Shown: piece by piece, positions 18,265 through 27,066 of the stretch
Layout: each line of letters begins with the position of its first letter
How positions within the stretch are numbered: the first letter of the stretch is position 1
Source: Whitmania pigra
Lineage: Eukaryota > Annelida > Clitellata > Hirudinida > Haemopidae
Direction: 5' to 3'
Length of the DNA: 64,000 bases
Assembly (NCBI GenBank): GCA_021613335.1
Contig: JAJTWR010000431.1
Location: 186,001 to 250,000, forward strand
Position numbers and translations under genes: made by a program
The notes under the pieces: model-generated
Database searches by the model: none
What the model was told of the DNA's origin: nothing
Seen by the model: only the letters and a program-made list of their open reading frames with translations

Positions 18265-19139
18265 GGCTCCTCGGTTTGCTGCTTCTCGTCGCCTCCGTAG
18301 CGAGCGCCCAAGCAGTCGACCCGTCGATACGTGCCGCTCAAGACTTCTTTGACAATGGTCGTTTCGAAGAAGCAAAGAACACCGGCATCGAAGCCCTCTA
18401 CCGCCGCGATTTGACCGACGCCCAACGAGAAAACCTGCACCGCATCGTCGGCCTCTCGGCATTCAACTTAGGCGACAGACAAACCGCGGAGTTCCATTTT
18501 CTCAAGGTCCTCACCTACAACCCAGACGCGCAGCTCGACCCCTTCGCAGTCCCCCAGCGAGCCATCAAAATCTTCGAAGAAGTCCGGAAAAACAACAGCG
18601 AGGCGCTTCGCATCGCTCGCCAAGTGCGGATCATGAAGAGCGAGAAAGCTGCCGCCGAAGCCGAGGAGCGGCGCCGAACGCTCCTCGCCGCCGACAAAAA
18701 CCTTCTCGATCGCCAATCGCGAGATTTCCTCCTCGTTATCCCCTTCGGAGTGCCGCAGTTCCTCCAAAAGCGCAACGGCGCCGGAATCGCCTTCGCAATC
18801 GTCCAGGCAGCCATGGTGGTCGCTAGCGTCGCTTCCTTCTGGACCATCTACACGATGTACCAACCGTACCAAGTCACGCTCACCGACCGCCTCGGCGCTG
18901 CGAACCCTCGGGACAATACGATCACCGTCATGCGCATCCCTCCCTCCATGCGCGATGCGTACCAAGCCTGGGATGTCATCAAGTGGACTAGCGGAGGCGC
19001 TTTCTTTGGGCTCTGGGTCGTCGGAAGCCTGGAAGCGTATTTCTACCAACAGCGCGCGCCCGCTGCATCGCCGGTCCCTAAAGTGAGCATCAGCCCTATG
19101 CCGAACGGAGCAACCGTCGCCTTTTCGTTCGTGTTCTGA
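18261..19139 (+). CDS. Secreted/membrane TPR-like protein, unknown function
   Basis: 292 aa starting at a GTG that overlaps the kinase stop. The signal peptide is MRLLGLLLLVASVASAQA. Residues 20-130 are helical and TPR-like (AAQDFFDNGRFEEAKNTGIE, FNLGDRQTAEFHFLKVLTYN). A charged coiled stretch leads to hydrophobic segments near 175-200 (GAGIAFAIVQAAMVVASVAS) and 235-255, a layout like DUF5683-type envelope proteins. The C-terminus ends in a hydrophobic beta strand with terminal Phe (VAFSFVF), as seen in outer-membrane proteins. Location and role are uncertain, but operon position ties it to the kinase. Confidence 0.75.
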   Translation: MRLLGLLLLVASVASAQAVDPSIRAAQDFFDNGRFEEAKNTGIEALYRRDLTDAQRENLHRIVGLSAFNLGDRQTAEFHFLKVLTYNPDAQLDPFAVPQRAIKIFEEVRKNNSEALRIARQVRIMKSEKAAAEAEERRRTLLAADKNLLDRQSRDFLLVIPFGVPQFLQKRNGAGIAFAIVQAAMVVASVASFWTIYTMYQPYQVTLTDRLGAANPRDNTITVMRIPPSMRDAYQAWDVIKWTSGGAFFGLWVVGSLEAYFYQQRAPAASPVPKVSISPMPNGATVAFSFVF

Positions 19140-19143
19140 TGCC

Positions 19144-21006
19144 ATGGCGCTCTTCGACATCAAACATCCCGACGGAACAACCCGCTCCTTCCGGTTGTTC
19201 CGAAGGCTGACCAGCATCGGACGGGGGAACGAGAACGACATCGTCCTTCCAGACCGCTCCGTCGCCGAAACAGCCATCGCCCTCCTCTTCGACGGGAAGA
19301 CCTACAACGCCGGTGGGCAAGTCCCCTTTCGCATCAACGGACGACTCTCCACCGCCGCAGAACTGGTGAATGGAGATGTCATAACCATCGGCGGGACCAC
19401 GCTCACCTTCCGCGACACCCCTTCGGTCATCACCAACAATCCGTCGACGACCTTCCAAGAGAAGACTGCGGAGTTCGACAGCTCGCAAGAACTCGCTATC
19501 ACCATCTTCAAGCGGCTTGCGGCGTTCTCGGAACGCCTCTTCAAGTCGTATGAAATTGACTCAATCCTCGAGGCCCTCGTTGACGAGTGCCTTGAGGCAT
19601 CACGCGCCGACAAAGGCTTCCTCATCCTTTTCGAGTCGGGAAAGCCGCATATCAAGACTGCGCGCAACCTGAAGAAGACCGACATCGAGGGCGCAGAAGA
19701 CCTCATCTCTGACTCGATCATCGCGAAGGTCCTCGCCACCAAAGAACCGCTCATCGTCGCCGATACGCTTGCGCACCCAGACTTCAAGGTGTCCGCTTCG
19801 GTGATGAGTTTGAACCTCCTCTCGGTCATCAGCATTCCGCTGATGCAGCGCGGGGAAGTCTTCGGGCTCATCTACTTGGGCAACGATCGACTCGTGAATC
19901 GCTTTGACAAGCGGGTGCTCGACACCTTGACCATCTTCGCTGCGCAGGCATCACTCATCATCCAGAACGCGCTGCTCGTGAACGACCTGAAGCTTGAAAA
20001 CGTAAGCCTCAAGAGTCGGCTCAACACCCAATCCTTCGGCGACATCATCGGTGCCTGCGAAGGCATGCGCCAGACCTACGCATCGCTCTCGAAGGTGGCC
20101 CCCACGGATCTGAGCATCCTCATCACCGGCGAGACTGGCACCGGGAAGGAACTCATCGCCCAAGAAATTCACCGCCGCAGCCCCCGAGCGAATGGGCCGT
20201 TCATCTCGGTGAACTGTGGAGCGATTCCCGAAAATCTCATGGAGAGCGAATTCTTCGGCCACGTGAAAGGCGCCTTCACCGGCGCGGTGGCGAACAAGGA
20301 TGGCCGCTTCCAAGCCGCGCGCGGGGGGACGCTCTTCCTCGATGAAATCGGCGAACTTCCCGTAAACCTCCAGGTGAAGCTGCTGCGAGCGCTCCAAGAG
20401 AAGACCATCACCCGGGTTGGAGATCCGCGCACCGAGACCGTCGACGTGCGGGTGGTCGCGGCTACCAATCGCTCCCTTGAGGAGGAGCTGAAGCGGGGGA
20501 CGTTTCGCGAAGATCTCTTCTTCCGCATCAACACCGTGACCATACGCCTGCCGCCATTGCGGGAACGCGGCGACGACATCCACGTGCTCGCGAAATATTT
20601 CCTGCACCGCTACGGGCAGGAACTCGGAAAAAATGTCCGCGGGTTCACCCCTGGCGCCTCCCAAGCGATGAAAGAGCACGAATGGCCAGGAAACGTGCGC
20701 GAGCTTGAGAACCGCATCAAGCGAGCGCTGGTGATGGCGGATAAGGCGCTGCTCGGCCCGGGAGATCTGGAACTCGAAAAAGGGAAGCTCCCGCCGATAC
20801 TCCCGCTCGCGGAGGCGAAAGAGGATTTTCAGCGGCGGTACATCGACGAGGTGTTAGAACGCAACGGAGGCAACCGGACGAAGACCGCCCGCGATCTCGG
20901 TGTCGACCCTAGGACCATCTTCCGCCATTTATATAAAAGTAACCCAACAGTGCAGGAAGAATCCGAGACAAATTTGTCAGAGAGCGACGATGGCCAAAAT
21001 ACTTAA
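19144..21006 (+). CDS. FHA-GAF-sigma54 enhancer-binding transcriptional activator
   Basis: 620 aa. Residues 1-90 form an FHA domain (SIGRGNENDIVLPDRSV). Residues about 115-275 are a GAF domain (DKGFLILFESGKPHIKTARN). The AAA+ module has Walker A GETGTGKELIAQEI near residue 329, the sigma54-contact loop GAFTGA near 376 and Walker B GGTLFLDEIGELP. A Fis-type helix-turn-helix (NGGNRTKTARDLGVDPRTIF) ends the protein. It should activate sigma54 promoters in response to a phospho-protein or small ligand. The usual S-x-x-H of FHA domains is replaced (RSVAETAIAL), so phosphothreonine binding may be altered. This domain set is typical of myxobacteria. It lies 4 nt after the TPR gene in the kinase unit. 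Confidence 0.93.
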   Translation: MALFDIKHPDGTTRSFRLFRRLTSIGRGNENDIVLPDRSVAETAIALLFDGKTYNAGGQVPFRINGRLSTAAELVNGDVITIGGTTLTFRDTPSVITNNPSTTFQEKTAEFDSSQELAITIFKRLAAFSERLFKSYEIDSILEALVDECLEASRADKGFLILFESGKPHIKTARNLKKTDIEGAEDLISDSIIAKVLATKEPLIVADTLAHPDFKVSASVMSLNLLSVISIPLMQRGEVFGLIYLGNDRLVNRFDKRVLDTLTIFAAQASLIIQNALLVNDLKLENVSLKSRLNTQSFGDIIGACEGMRQTYASLSKVAPTDLSILITGETGTGKELIAQEIHRRSPRANGPFISVNCGAIPENLMESEFFGHVKGAFTGAVANKDGRFQAARGGTLFLDEIGELPVNLQVKLLRALQEKTITRVGDPRTETVDVRVVAATNRSLEEELKRGTFREDLFFRINTVTIRLPPLRERGDDIHVLAKYFLHRYGQELGKNVRGFTPGASQAMKEHEWPGNVRELENRIKRALVMADKALLGPGDLELEKGKLPPILPLAEAKEDFQRRYIDEVLERNGGNRTKTARDLGVDPRTIFRHLYKSNPTVQEESETNLSESDDGQNT

Positions 21007-21043
21007 AGGCTCAAATTTGTTGGTAAATTGCCCTCAAACTGCC

Positions 21044-21577
21044 ATGGCTCGGATCTTGCTGATTTTAGCAACCATGACTGCTTCATCCTGCCTTGTGCCA
21101 CAGGACCCAAACTACCCCGGCGAGCTCTTGCCGAAGCGGAATACTGCCCCGGACATCGTGGCGATCCTCCCGCAGCAAAGATTCAGCGTGACCCTTGGAG
21201 TAGATGCCAAATGTAAACCGATGCCGAAAATCTCGTTCACGGTCCACGAACCGGACATCAACGATGTCACCCGCGTGCGTTGGTATGTGGACCCGACCGT
21301 CGATTCGAATCCGGTCGCTTCGTCGCCGATCAACTACGGTGGTTCAACCGAACGGGTCTTCGATGCGCCCGCAGCGGTCACGACCCAGCTGAAGGCCTAC
21401 GCCATGGACGGGAAAGTCCACCTCGTCCAAGCCTACATCACCGACTCGGATTTCAGCGATAGCTACCCGCCGACGGCGAGCCGTGCGCCGATTACCCTCG
21501 CAGACTCCGGAACGGTCAACGATTACGCAGCGATCATCGACTACACGTGGTTTGTAAAAACGGATCCTTGCCCGTGA
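21044..21577 (+). CDS. Putative lipoprotein, unknown
   Basis: 177 aa from ATG 21044. The signal MARILLILATMTASSCLVPQ ends in a lipobox Cys at residue 16. The mature region is beta-rich (QRFSVTLGVDAKCKPMPKI, VRWYVDPTVDSNPVASSPIN) and has a Cys near each end of the domain. No family recognised. An in-frame ATG at 20990 inside the end of the activator gene is another possible start, but it would put 18 extra residues before the signal sequence. The stop overlaps the next start (GTGA). Confidence 0.7.
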   Translation: MARILLILATMTASSCLVPQDPNYPGELLPKRNTAPDIVAILPQQRFSVTLGVDAKCKPMPKISFTVHEPDINDVTRVRWYVDPTVDSNPVASSPINYGGSTERVFDAPAAVTTQLKAYAMDGKVHLVQAYITDSDFSDSYPPTASRAPITLADSGTVNDYAAIIDYTWFVKTDPCP

Positions 21578-23193
21578 GGTCGTCGGTACCAAAACTCTGC
21601 GCGCTCCTCATAGTAGGTTCTTGCAGCAAGCTCCCAATGGAAGAAGCAGAGCCACTTCCGAAGGAAGTCGCGTCGTCGCTTTTCATCGAGGTCTTGGGAT
21701 CGAGTACTGAACCCCTCCCGCCCGTCGACCTACCGGTCACCGGGAACATCGTCGACCTCTCGGTTCCGCTCCTCCCGCCCATCGAAGTCACTGTGAAGCA
21801 ACCGGACACCGGCGACCCATACACCGGCCCGTTGACGCTCGTGGCTGCAGGGACGAGCGACCTCATCCCTGGGCTACCCCGCGACCAAGAATTGCACTTT
21901 ACGGGTGCCAAGGACGGCGTCTACGCAATTTCGGTGGGGGCTGGGAGCTACACGATCACCGTGAAGCCCGACGACCGAACCTTTGCGCCGGTGAGTTCAG
22001 CCGCGAAGGTCAAAGTGACTGCGGATGTTCCCAATGTCCGAGTGACCGTCGTTTTGCCGACCCCCACCCAGGTGCTCACCGTCACCGGGCAGGTCGTCAA
22101 CAGCAGGAGCAAGATGGAGCCGGTCATCGATTCGTCGGTGAACTCATCCGGCTCACAAGGAGTATCCATTCAAGCCTTCTCCGCGGTCAGCCGACGAGCA
22201 CTCTCCGGGCGCCTGTCGATTTCCACGGAAGTGGCAGACGGCGGCGCATTCTCGCTACCGGTCGCGTATACGCCCGGCGAGAAGTTCGACCTTCACGTCA
22301 CACCGGAAGGCGACGGCTCGCTCTTGCCCACGGCTATTTTTGCCGGTTACTCTGCGTCCACTTCCCAAACGTTCAGCGCCGGTACTTTGGAATTTGGTGA
22401 GTACGGCTCGCCGGTGCAGTTCACCGGGAGCGTCGTGGACAGCAATAAGGCGCCCGTTGCCGGAGCAGCCTACTTGCTCGAAGTCACCTACCCCAATGGA
22501 ACGTATCGAACGACCGGCACAACGAGCGACGCCGGGACCATTACGAAGCAAATCTACGATCGCGGCACTGCGAAAATCATCGTCGTACCACCCGGCGAGA
22601 GCTCCGCTGCGACCCAGGTCGTATCGAACCTTCCCGTGTACCCGGATCCGAACAATCCGAACCAAGGCAACCTCCGCAACTTCGGAACCATTGAGTGCAA
22701 ACTCCGCACTCAGGTCAGCGGGAAAATTACGATCCTCGATAAGGTCGACAACCTCTCGCTCCTCCTCTCCCAGATGAAGATTTCCGCCACCCCGCGGAAT
22801 GACGCTTCCTTAGGTGGCTTGAGCCTCCCAGCCGTGGACACTACCGCGAAGCCCGATGGCACCTTCCAGTTCTGGGTCGACCCCGCCTTCGAGAGCAACT
22901 CCACCCTCTGGGTCGTCACCATCGTTTCTCCCTCGAAAATTTTCCCCACCCAGGCGCATCTCGTGAAGATCACCCCCTCGACTGGCGTCACGGTGCCCCT
23001 CCCGGACACGTCCCTTTCCGGCGGCGCTTCCATCAAGGGGAACATCTACTCCGCCTCACCTACGGTTTCGATTTATCGGGCTACGGCCAATCTCTACCGC
23101 TTGATTCAAGGCAGTGGAGAGACCGTGCCGGTGCTCGTCGACACCACAAGCTCCAGCAGCCGCAGCTACGAACTCAACGCACCGGCGCGTTGA
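21574..23193 (+). CDS. Putative lipoprotein with carboxypeptidase-regulatory-like beta domains
   Basis: 539 aa from the GTG at 21574, chosen because GTGA overlaps the preceding stop and puts the signal peptide (RSSVPKLCALLIVGSCSK) at the N-terminus, with lipobox GSC. The mature protein is Ser/Thr/Pro-rich and nearly all beta. It has recurring units of the type VTGQVVNSRSKMEPV, FTGSVVDSNKAPVAGAAY and VSGKITILDKV, which resemble carboxypeptidase-regulatory-like or Ig-like folds on bacterial surfaces. It is coupled to the smaller lipoprotein upstream and lies downstream of the sigma54 activator. Its last 20 nt overlap the convergent gene at 23174. Ligand unknown. Confidence 0.75.
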   Translation: MRSSVPKLCALLIVGSCSKLPMEEAEPLPKEVASSLFIEVLGSSTEPLPPVDLPVTGNIVDLSVPLLPPIEVTVKQPDTGDPYTGPLTLVAAGTSDLIPGLPRDQELHFTGAKDGVYAISVGAGSYTITVKPDDRTFAPVSSAAKVKVTADVPNVRVTVVLPTPTQVLTVTGQVVNSRSKMEPVIDSSVNSSGSQGVSIQAFSAVSRRALSGRLSISTEVADGGAFSLPVAYTPGEKFDLHVTPEGDGSLLPTAIFAGYSASTSQTFSAGTLEFGEYGSPVQFTGSVVDSNKAPVAGAAYLLEVTYPNGTYRTTGTTSDAGTITKQIYDRGTAKIIVVPPGESSAATQVVSNLPVYPDPNNPNQGNLRNFGTIECKLRTQVSGKITILDKVDNLSLLLSQMKISATPRNDASLGGLSLPAVDTTAKPDGTFQFWVDPAFESNSTLWVVTIVSPSKIFPTQAHLVKITPSTGVTVPLPDTSLSGGASIKGNIYSASPTVSIYRATANLYRLIQGSGETVPVLVDTTSSSSRSYELNAPAR

Positions 23194-23617
23194 GTTCCTC
23201 AAGCGCCTCGCGAAATGCCTTGTGATGGGGAGCGATGTTCCTCCCGGTCCACGTGGCTGCATCGTCGTAGGCGTTGAAGAGCTTATTCAACTGGCGGAAG
23301 AGACGCACCATCTGGGCCGGCGCGTCTCCTTCGTAGCCGCAGAGAGCTTCGAGTCTTCGCTCCCGCGGTATCCAATCGCGCCGAAACTCTTCGAACGGGA
23401 CGTTGGAGCTGATGGATTGCCCGAGTTCAAGGGCGAGTGCTTCCGCTCCGCGCGCGCAGGCTTCAACGGTCAACACTGCTTTCGCACCTGCCGGGTGCGG
23501 AGGGACCATCTCCCGAGCGGATCGCCAAATGGAGACGAGGACCGCAATGCAGAAGAGTATCGAACCGGCGAGGTAGAGGCCGACCACCAAGCGCCGGACG
23601 AACGAGTAATCCTTCAT
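23174..23617 (-). CDS. Small single-pass membrane protein, unknown
   Basis: 147 aa from ATG 23617, which overlaps the preceding stop (ATGA). One membrane helix (LVVGLYLAGSILFCIAVLVS) follows a short basic N-terminus. The rest is a helical soluble domain (TVEACARGAEALALELGQSI, DAPAQMVRLFRQLNKLFNAY) with two Cys. The frame is open upstream to 23851, but those residues are the shadow of the Pro/Ala-rich tail of the neighbouring gene. The 3' end overlaps the convergent lipoprotein gene by 20 nt. Function unknown; envelope location inferred. Confidence 0.65.
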   Translation of the reverse strand: MKDYSFVRRLVVGLYLAGSILFCIAVLVSIWRSAREMVPPHPAGAKAVLTVEACARGAEALALELGQSISSNVPFEEFRRDWIPRERRLEALCGYEGDAPAQMVRLFRQLNKLFNAYDDAATWTGRNIAPHHKAFREALEELNAPVR

Positions 23618-24576
23618 TGGGGCTGCGTTGGAGTTGGTGCGGTCGGTGCCGGTACTGTTGGCGGCGGGGCAGTCGGCGCCGGTGGCGTCGCCGGTGGCGC
23701 TTGTTGTGGTACAGGCGCGGCCGCACCTCGGGCCCGGGTGTAGAAAAAACCTCGGAACTCGGAGTTCGGTCGCAGGGCTAAGGCTTCTTGCGCCACTTTG
23801 AGCGCTGCCTCCCGCCGGTTGTTCTCGTCGAGGGCCTGCACCAACATCCAAGCGGCGAGATCGTAGGTCCGGTTTGGCTTCTTGGCCTCTACCACCCGCT
23901 TCAGCGGCTCTATCGCCCGCTCCCGCTGCTTGTCGCTGAAGAGAGCGGTTCCCAGAATCGATTGAAGTTCAAGGGCTTCATCACCGGTGGGCTCCGCCGA
24001 AAGGCCGAGTTCGGCGTTCTCCCGAGCTTCCTGCCAATTCTGGCGCCAGAGCGCTTGGCGGCCTTGGGTGAGCCCGAGTTGTCGGACTTCCTTTTGGACC
24101 GCCTCTCGCTTCTCGCCGAGCAGCAGCTTGCTGAGCGGAGAGAGTTTTGCGAGCCGCTCGACAGTGAGTTCAGCGAGGGCCTCGCGGCGTTCAGAGCCAT
24201 TGGCGGACAGCTTTCGGTAAATCGCTACTGCCTGCGCCTCTTCTTGGTCGCGCTCTTCCAGTTTTTTCTTGAGGTCCTCGGCGACGAGCTTAGCTTCCTT
24301 TGCGCTCTTCTCGGCTTGCTCGCGATCCGCGTTGCTCTTCGAGATCAACGTGCGAGCGATGGTCGACACACCAGCGAAAGAGAGCAACGCGAACAGCACG
24401 TAGGCCACCGCCGAAGTGAATTTCGCCTTGCGACGAAAGTCCTCCTGGCGCGCTCCGAGCACCTTGAGCTCGGCGTGGATACCGCGCACAGCGTTATCGG
24501 CCTTGATGGTGAGATTCCTCGCTTCGATGATTTCGCGGCGAATCTCTTCGAGGGTCTTGGAGTCGTTGTCGGGCAT
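23614..24576 (-). CDS. TPR-containing membrane protein with Pro/Ala-rich tail
   Basis: 320 aa. An N-terminal helical segment (SKTLEEIRREIIEARNLTIK) precedes one membrane helix (about 53-73, TSAVAYVLFALLSFAGVSTI). A long charged coiled coil (ADREQAEKSAKEAKLVAEDL) then leads to TPR-like helices, with EARENAELGLSAEPTGDEA and AALKVAQEALALRPNSEF. The tail (from about 282) is a Pro/Ala/Thr/Gln low-complexity stretch. It is coupled to the next gene by ATGA, so the two probably work together at the membrane. No specific function can be assigned. Confidence 0.75.
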   Translation of the reverse strand: MPDNDSKTLEEIRREIIEARNLTIKADNAVRGIHAELKVLGARQEDFRRKAKFTSAVAYVLFALLSFAGVSTIARTLISKSNADREQAEKSAKEAKLVAEDLKKKLEERDQEEAQAVAIYRKLSANGSERREALAELTVERLAKLSPLSKLLLGEKREAVQKEVRQLGLTQGRQALWRQNWQEARENAELGLSAEPTGDEALELQSILGTALFSDKQRERAIEPLKRVVEAKKPNRTYDLAAWMLVQALDENNRREAALKVAQEALALRPNSEFRGFFYTRARGAAAPVPQQAPPATPPAPTAPPPTVPAPTAPTPTQPQ

Positions 24577-24586
24577 CAGATATTTT

Positions 24587-25261
24587 TCAAAGAAGGTTCC
24601 CGGGACGATCGAAGCCGGGCACTGTGGGTGTACGCGATTGCGACGCGAAGAAGTAGGTCACGCCGATAGATCCCATCAATCCACCGGCGTTGATGCCAGA
24701 GATCTGCGGAAAAACCGAGCGCGCCATCATCCACCGGACGTCAAAGGTGAACGCCCAAGCGTCATGGAAGCGCAGATGAAATCCTGCTTGGATGACGAGG
24801 CCGCCGGTGACTCGCTCGGGAATTTTGAGTCCGTCGGCGCGCATATTGACGAGCACGAAGGCTCCCTGAGCCCCGATGTAGGGAAAGAACCCGTTGAAGA
24901 AGAGGTTGTTGGCGACGAAGTTGCCACCGACGCTCGCGCCGTAGGTGAGCCCGTCGACGTTGCCCCACGGCGAGACTTTGAAGGGGTTGTAGAGGCCGAA
25001 GAGATCGAGCGTGATCTCGATATTCTTGGTGACCCCGTATCCGCCGCTGACGATACCTCCGGGACCACCGCCCCAGGGCGATTCATATTTGTGATTGGTC
25101 GCGGCGGCCCTGCCCTCGAAGTACCAATTCGGTACCCAGCGGTAGGTGCCCAGAAAGGTGAGCCGACCTGCCCCTTCGATACTTTCCGGGGCTGCTTCGC
25201 ACGGAACCGCAAGAAGGAGGACAACGATGCTCACTGCTCGGAATCGAGCGAAGACTCTCAT
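24587..25261 (-). CDS. Putative outer-membrane beta-barrel protein
   Basis: 224 aa. The signal peptide is about the first 24 residues (VSIVVLLLAVPCEAAPES). The mature part alternates polar and hydrophobic or aromatic residues as in membrane beta strands, such as FLGTYRWVPNWYFEGRA, NIEITLDLFGLYNPF and WAFTFDVRWMMARSVFP. Glycine-rich turns (WGGGPGGIVSGGYG) separate them. The size fits an 8- to 10-strand barrel. It lies 10 nt upstream of the TPR membrane protein and probably heads that unit. Family unassigned. Confidence 0.7.
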   Translation of the reverse strand: MRVFARFRAVSIVVLLLAVPCEAAPESIEGAGRLTFLGTYRWVPNWYFEGRAAATNHKYESPWGGGPGGIVSGGYGVTKNIEITLDLFGLYNPFKVSPWGNVDGLTYGASVGGNFVANNLFFNGFFPYIGAQGAFVLVNMRADGLKIPERVTGGLVIQAGFHLRFHDAWAFTFDVRWMMARSVFPQISGINAGGLMGSIGVTYFFASQSRTPTVPGFDRPGNLL

Positions 25262-25267
25262 TTGGGC

Positions 25268-25295
25268 ATTCTAGTTATCCACCCTCTGAATGCAA
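25268..25295 (-). promoter_or_regulatory. Candidate sigma70-type promoter for the beta-barrel gene
   Basis: On the minus strand TTGCAT (25295-25290) and TAGAAT (25273-25268) are separated by 16 nt and resemble -35 and -10 hexamers. The -10 ends 6 nt before the annotated ATG, so transcription would begin at or close to the start codon. Short motifs like these occur by chance. Confidence 0.3.
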
Positions 25296-25310
25296 TTTCT
25301 TCAAAGGATT

Positions 25311-27011
25311 TCACAAGCCTTCCAGCTCCAAGAAAGGAATCGTGCGCACCAGGATTTTGGGCAAGAGCTCCGCCGATTCCGGTAGCTCGTCATCGCAGAG
25401 CGCGAGCGCAGCATGGGCTTCGCCTGCGGTCACGCTCCGCCAGGGGGTCTCGCCAGCAAAGCTCGCGATCCGCAAGAGCGCGCGCTGATGACCACCCTCG
25501 GTGAAGGCCTTCGCGAGTGCTTCGAGCAGCGCACTCAACTCGTCGGGGGTCGCCGTGCGTTCAATCGGCAGTGAGCGGAGTATCAGCTCTTCGGGCCCAA
25601 AGGGCTCAAACTCCACGCCGAGTTCTCCAAGAGCCGCCTGCGCCGCGAGGACCTGTGTCCCGGCCCGCACGACCACCCCCAGGGGAAACGAAGGCGAAGC
25701 CGTCCTGTGCCGCAACGCCCGGAGCGCTTGGCGGGCGCGAACGCCGCGAGGATCGACGATCACCAAGGATTTGCCGGGTGCTTCGCAAAGCCAGAAGCGG
25801 CTGCCGAGTTCACCACGGTAGATGAGCGAGGCCCAATAGCCCTTCGGGGCTGCGGCGTTGAGGTCGGGGCGCAGCGTCCCGTAGGCCGGAGCGCGCTCCT
25901 CCATCAAGGGCACCGGCACCGGAGGCGCATGAGCGAGAAACCGTTCGACTGCCAGCGCATAGTTCGCCGAAGCGGTGGGCGCTGCCGGTGTATTCCAGGG
26001 GGCCTTGTGGAGCGCCTCCCGGACAGCTTCCGCGAGGGCTTCGCTCACGAGCCGGGGGTCGCGCAGCCGAACTTCGAGCTTCTGCGGGTGCACGTTCACG
26101 TCGACGGTCTGCGGGTCGATGGTGAGGAACAACACTGCCACCGGGTATTTCCCCTGCGGAATGGCACCCCGGTAGGCGCGCGCCAGCGCCGCATTCAAAG
26201 CCCGGTCCCGGATGTAACGCCGGTTGATGAACATGTAGATGCCCGACGCCGTGGGACGGGTGAACTCGGGCGCAGCGATATAGCCCTCGACCGACACGCC
26301 GAGGCGCGCCGCCTGCGCGGTGAGCAGATGTGCTCGAAGCTCCTCTCCTAAAAGCTCGATGATCCGCTCTCTTGGCTCATCGCTGGGGTTCGTGGCCAAG
26401 ATTCGGCGCCCGTCGTGCTCGACCGTAAAGCTCGTCTCCGGGTGCGCGAGCGCCAAGCGAACGATGGCCTCCCGACAATGGTGCAACTCGGTAGCGGCCC
26501 GCTTAAGGAATTTTTTCCGCGCCGGCACATTGAAGAAGAGATCGTCGATGACGATGCGGGTCCCATCGATGGGCGCTGCGGGCTCGGGCGCTTCGATAGC
26601 GCCGCCAGAGCAGCGAATGGTCACTCCGGCCTCTTGGCCGTGCTCGCTCGTCGTGAGCGTCAACCGAGAGACCGAGGCGATAGACGGCAATGCTTCCCCG
26701 CGGAACCCCATGGTGAGGATTTCTTGCAAGGCCGCCGCCGTCGGTAGCTTGCTCGTCGCGTGCCGGGACAGGCAGAGGCGCGCATCTTCCGCAGCCATCC
26801 CGACGCCGTCGTCGATGACTGTGATGCTTTCGAGCCCCGAGCCTTTCAGGCTCACCCGAATGTGCTGGGCCTCGGCGTCGATGGAGTTTTCGACCAGTTC
26901 TTTGAGCGCGCTCGCCGGGCGCTCCACGACCTCTCCGGCGGCAATTTGGTCGATGAGCTCAGGCTCAAGTAGGCGAATTCGTCCCACGGGAGGCCGATGG
27001 TGTAACATCAT
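25311..27011 (-). CDS. mutL: DNA mismatch repair protein MutL
   Basis: GHKL ATPase that links mismatch recognition by MutS to strand removal. The N-terminal domain is complete: IDQIAAGEVVERPASALKEL, LVENSIDAEAQHI, VIDDGVGM, RHATSKLPT and TMGFRGEALPSIASVSRL. The C-terminal dimerisation domain is present, but the endonuclease motif DQHAxxER reads VDPRGVRARQ, so intrinsic nicking activity is not expected. At 566 aa it is ordinary in length. It starts at ATG 27011 or 27008, divergent from moxR with a 55-nt gap. mutS is not in the window. Confidence 0.95.
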   Translation of the reverse strand: MMLHHRPPVGRIRLLEPELIDQIAAGEVVERPASALKELVENSIDAEAQHIRVSLKGSGLESITVIDDGVGMAAEDARLCLSRHATSKLPTAAALQEILTMGFRGEALPSIASVSRLTLTTSEHGQEAGVTIRCSGGAIEAPEPAAPIDGTRIVIDDLFFNVPARKKFLKRAATELHHCREAIVRLALAHPETSFTVEHDGRRILATNPSDEPRERIIELLGEELRAHLLTAQAARLGVSVEGYIAAPEFTRPTASGIYMFINRRYIRDRALNAALARAYRGAIPQGKYPVAVLFLTIDPQTVDVNVHPQKLEVRLRDPRLVSEALAEAVREALHKAPWNTPAAPTASANYALAVERFLAHAPPVPVPLMEERAPAYGTLRPDLNAAAPKGYWASLIYRGELGSRFWLCEAPGKSLVIVDPRGVRARQALRALRHRTASPSFPLGVVVRAGTQVLAAQAALGELGVEFEPFGPEELILRSLPIERTATPDELSALLEALAKAFTEGGHQRALLRIASFAGETPWRSVTAGEAHAALALCDDELPESAELLPKILVRTIPFLELEGL

Positions 27012-27066
27012 AGTGCTTGAGCTACCTCAACCAATGGCGCCTGCGGTTTAGCCCCGCCACCACTCC

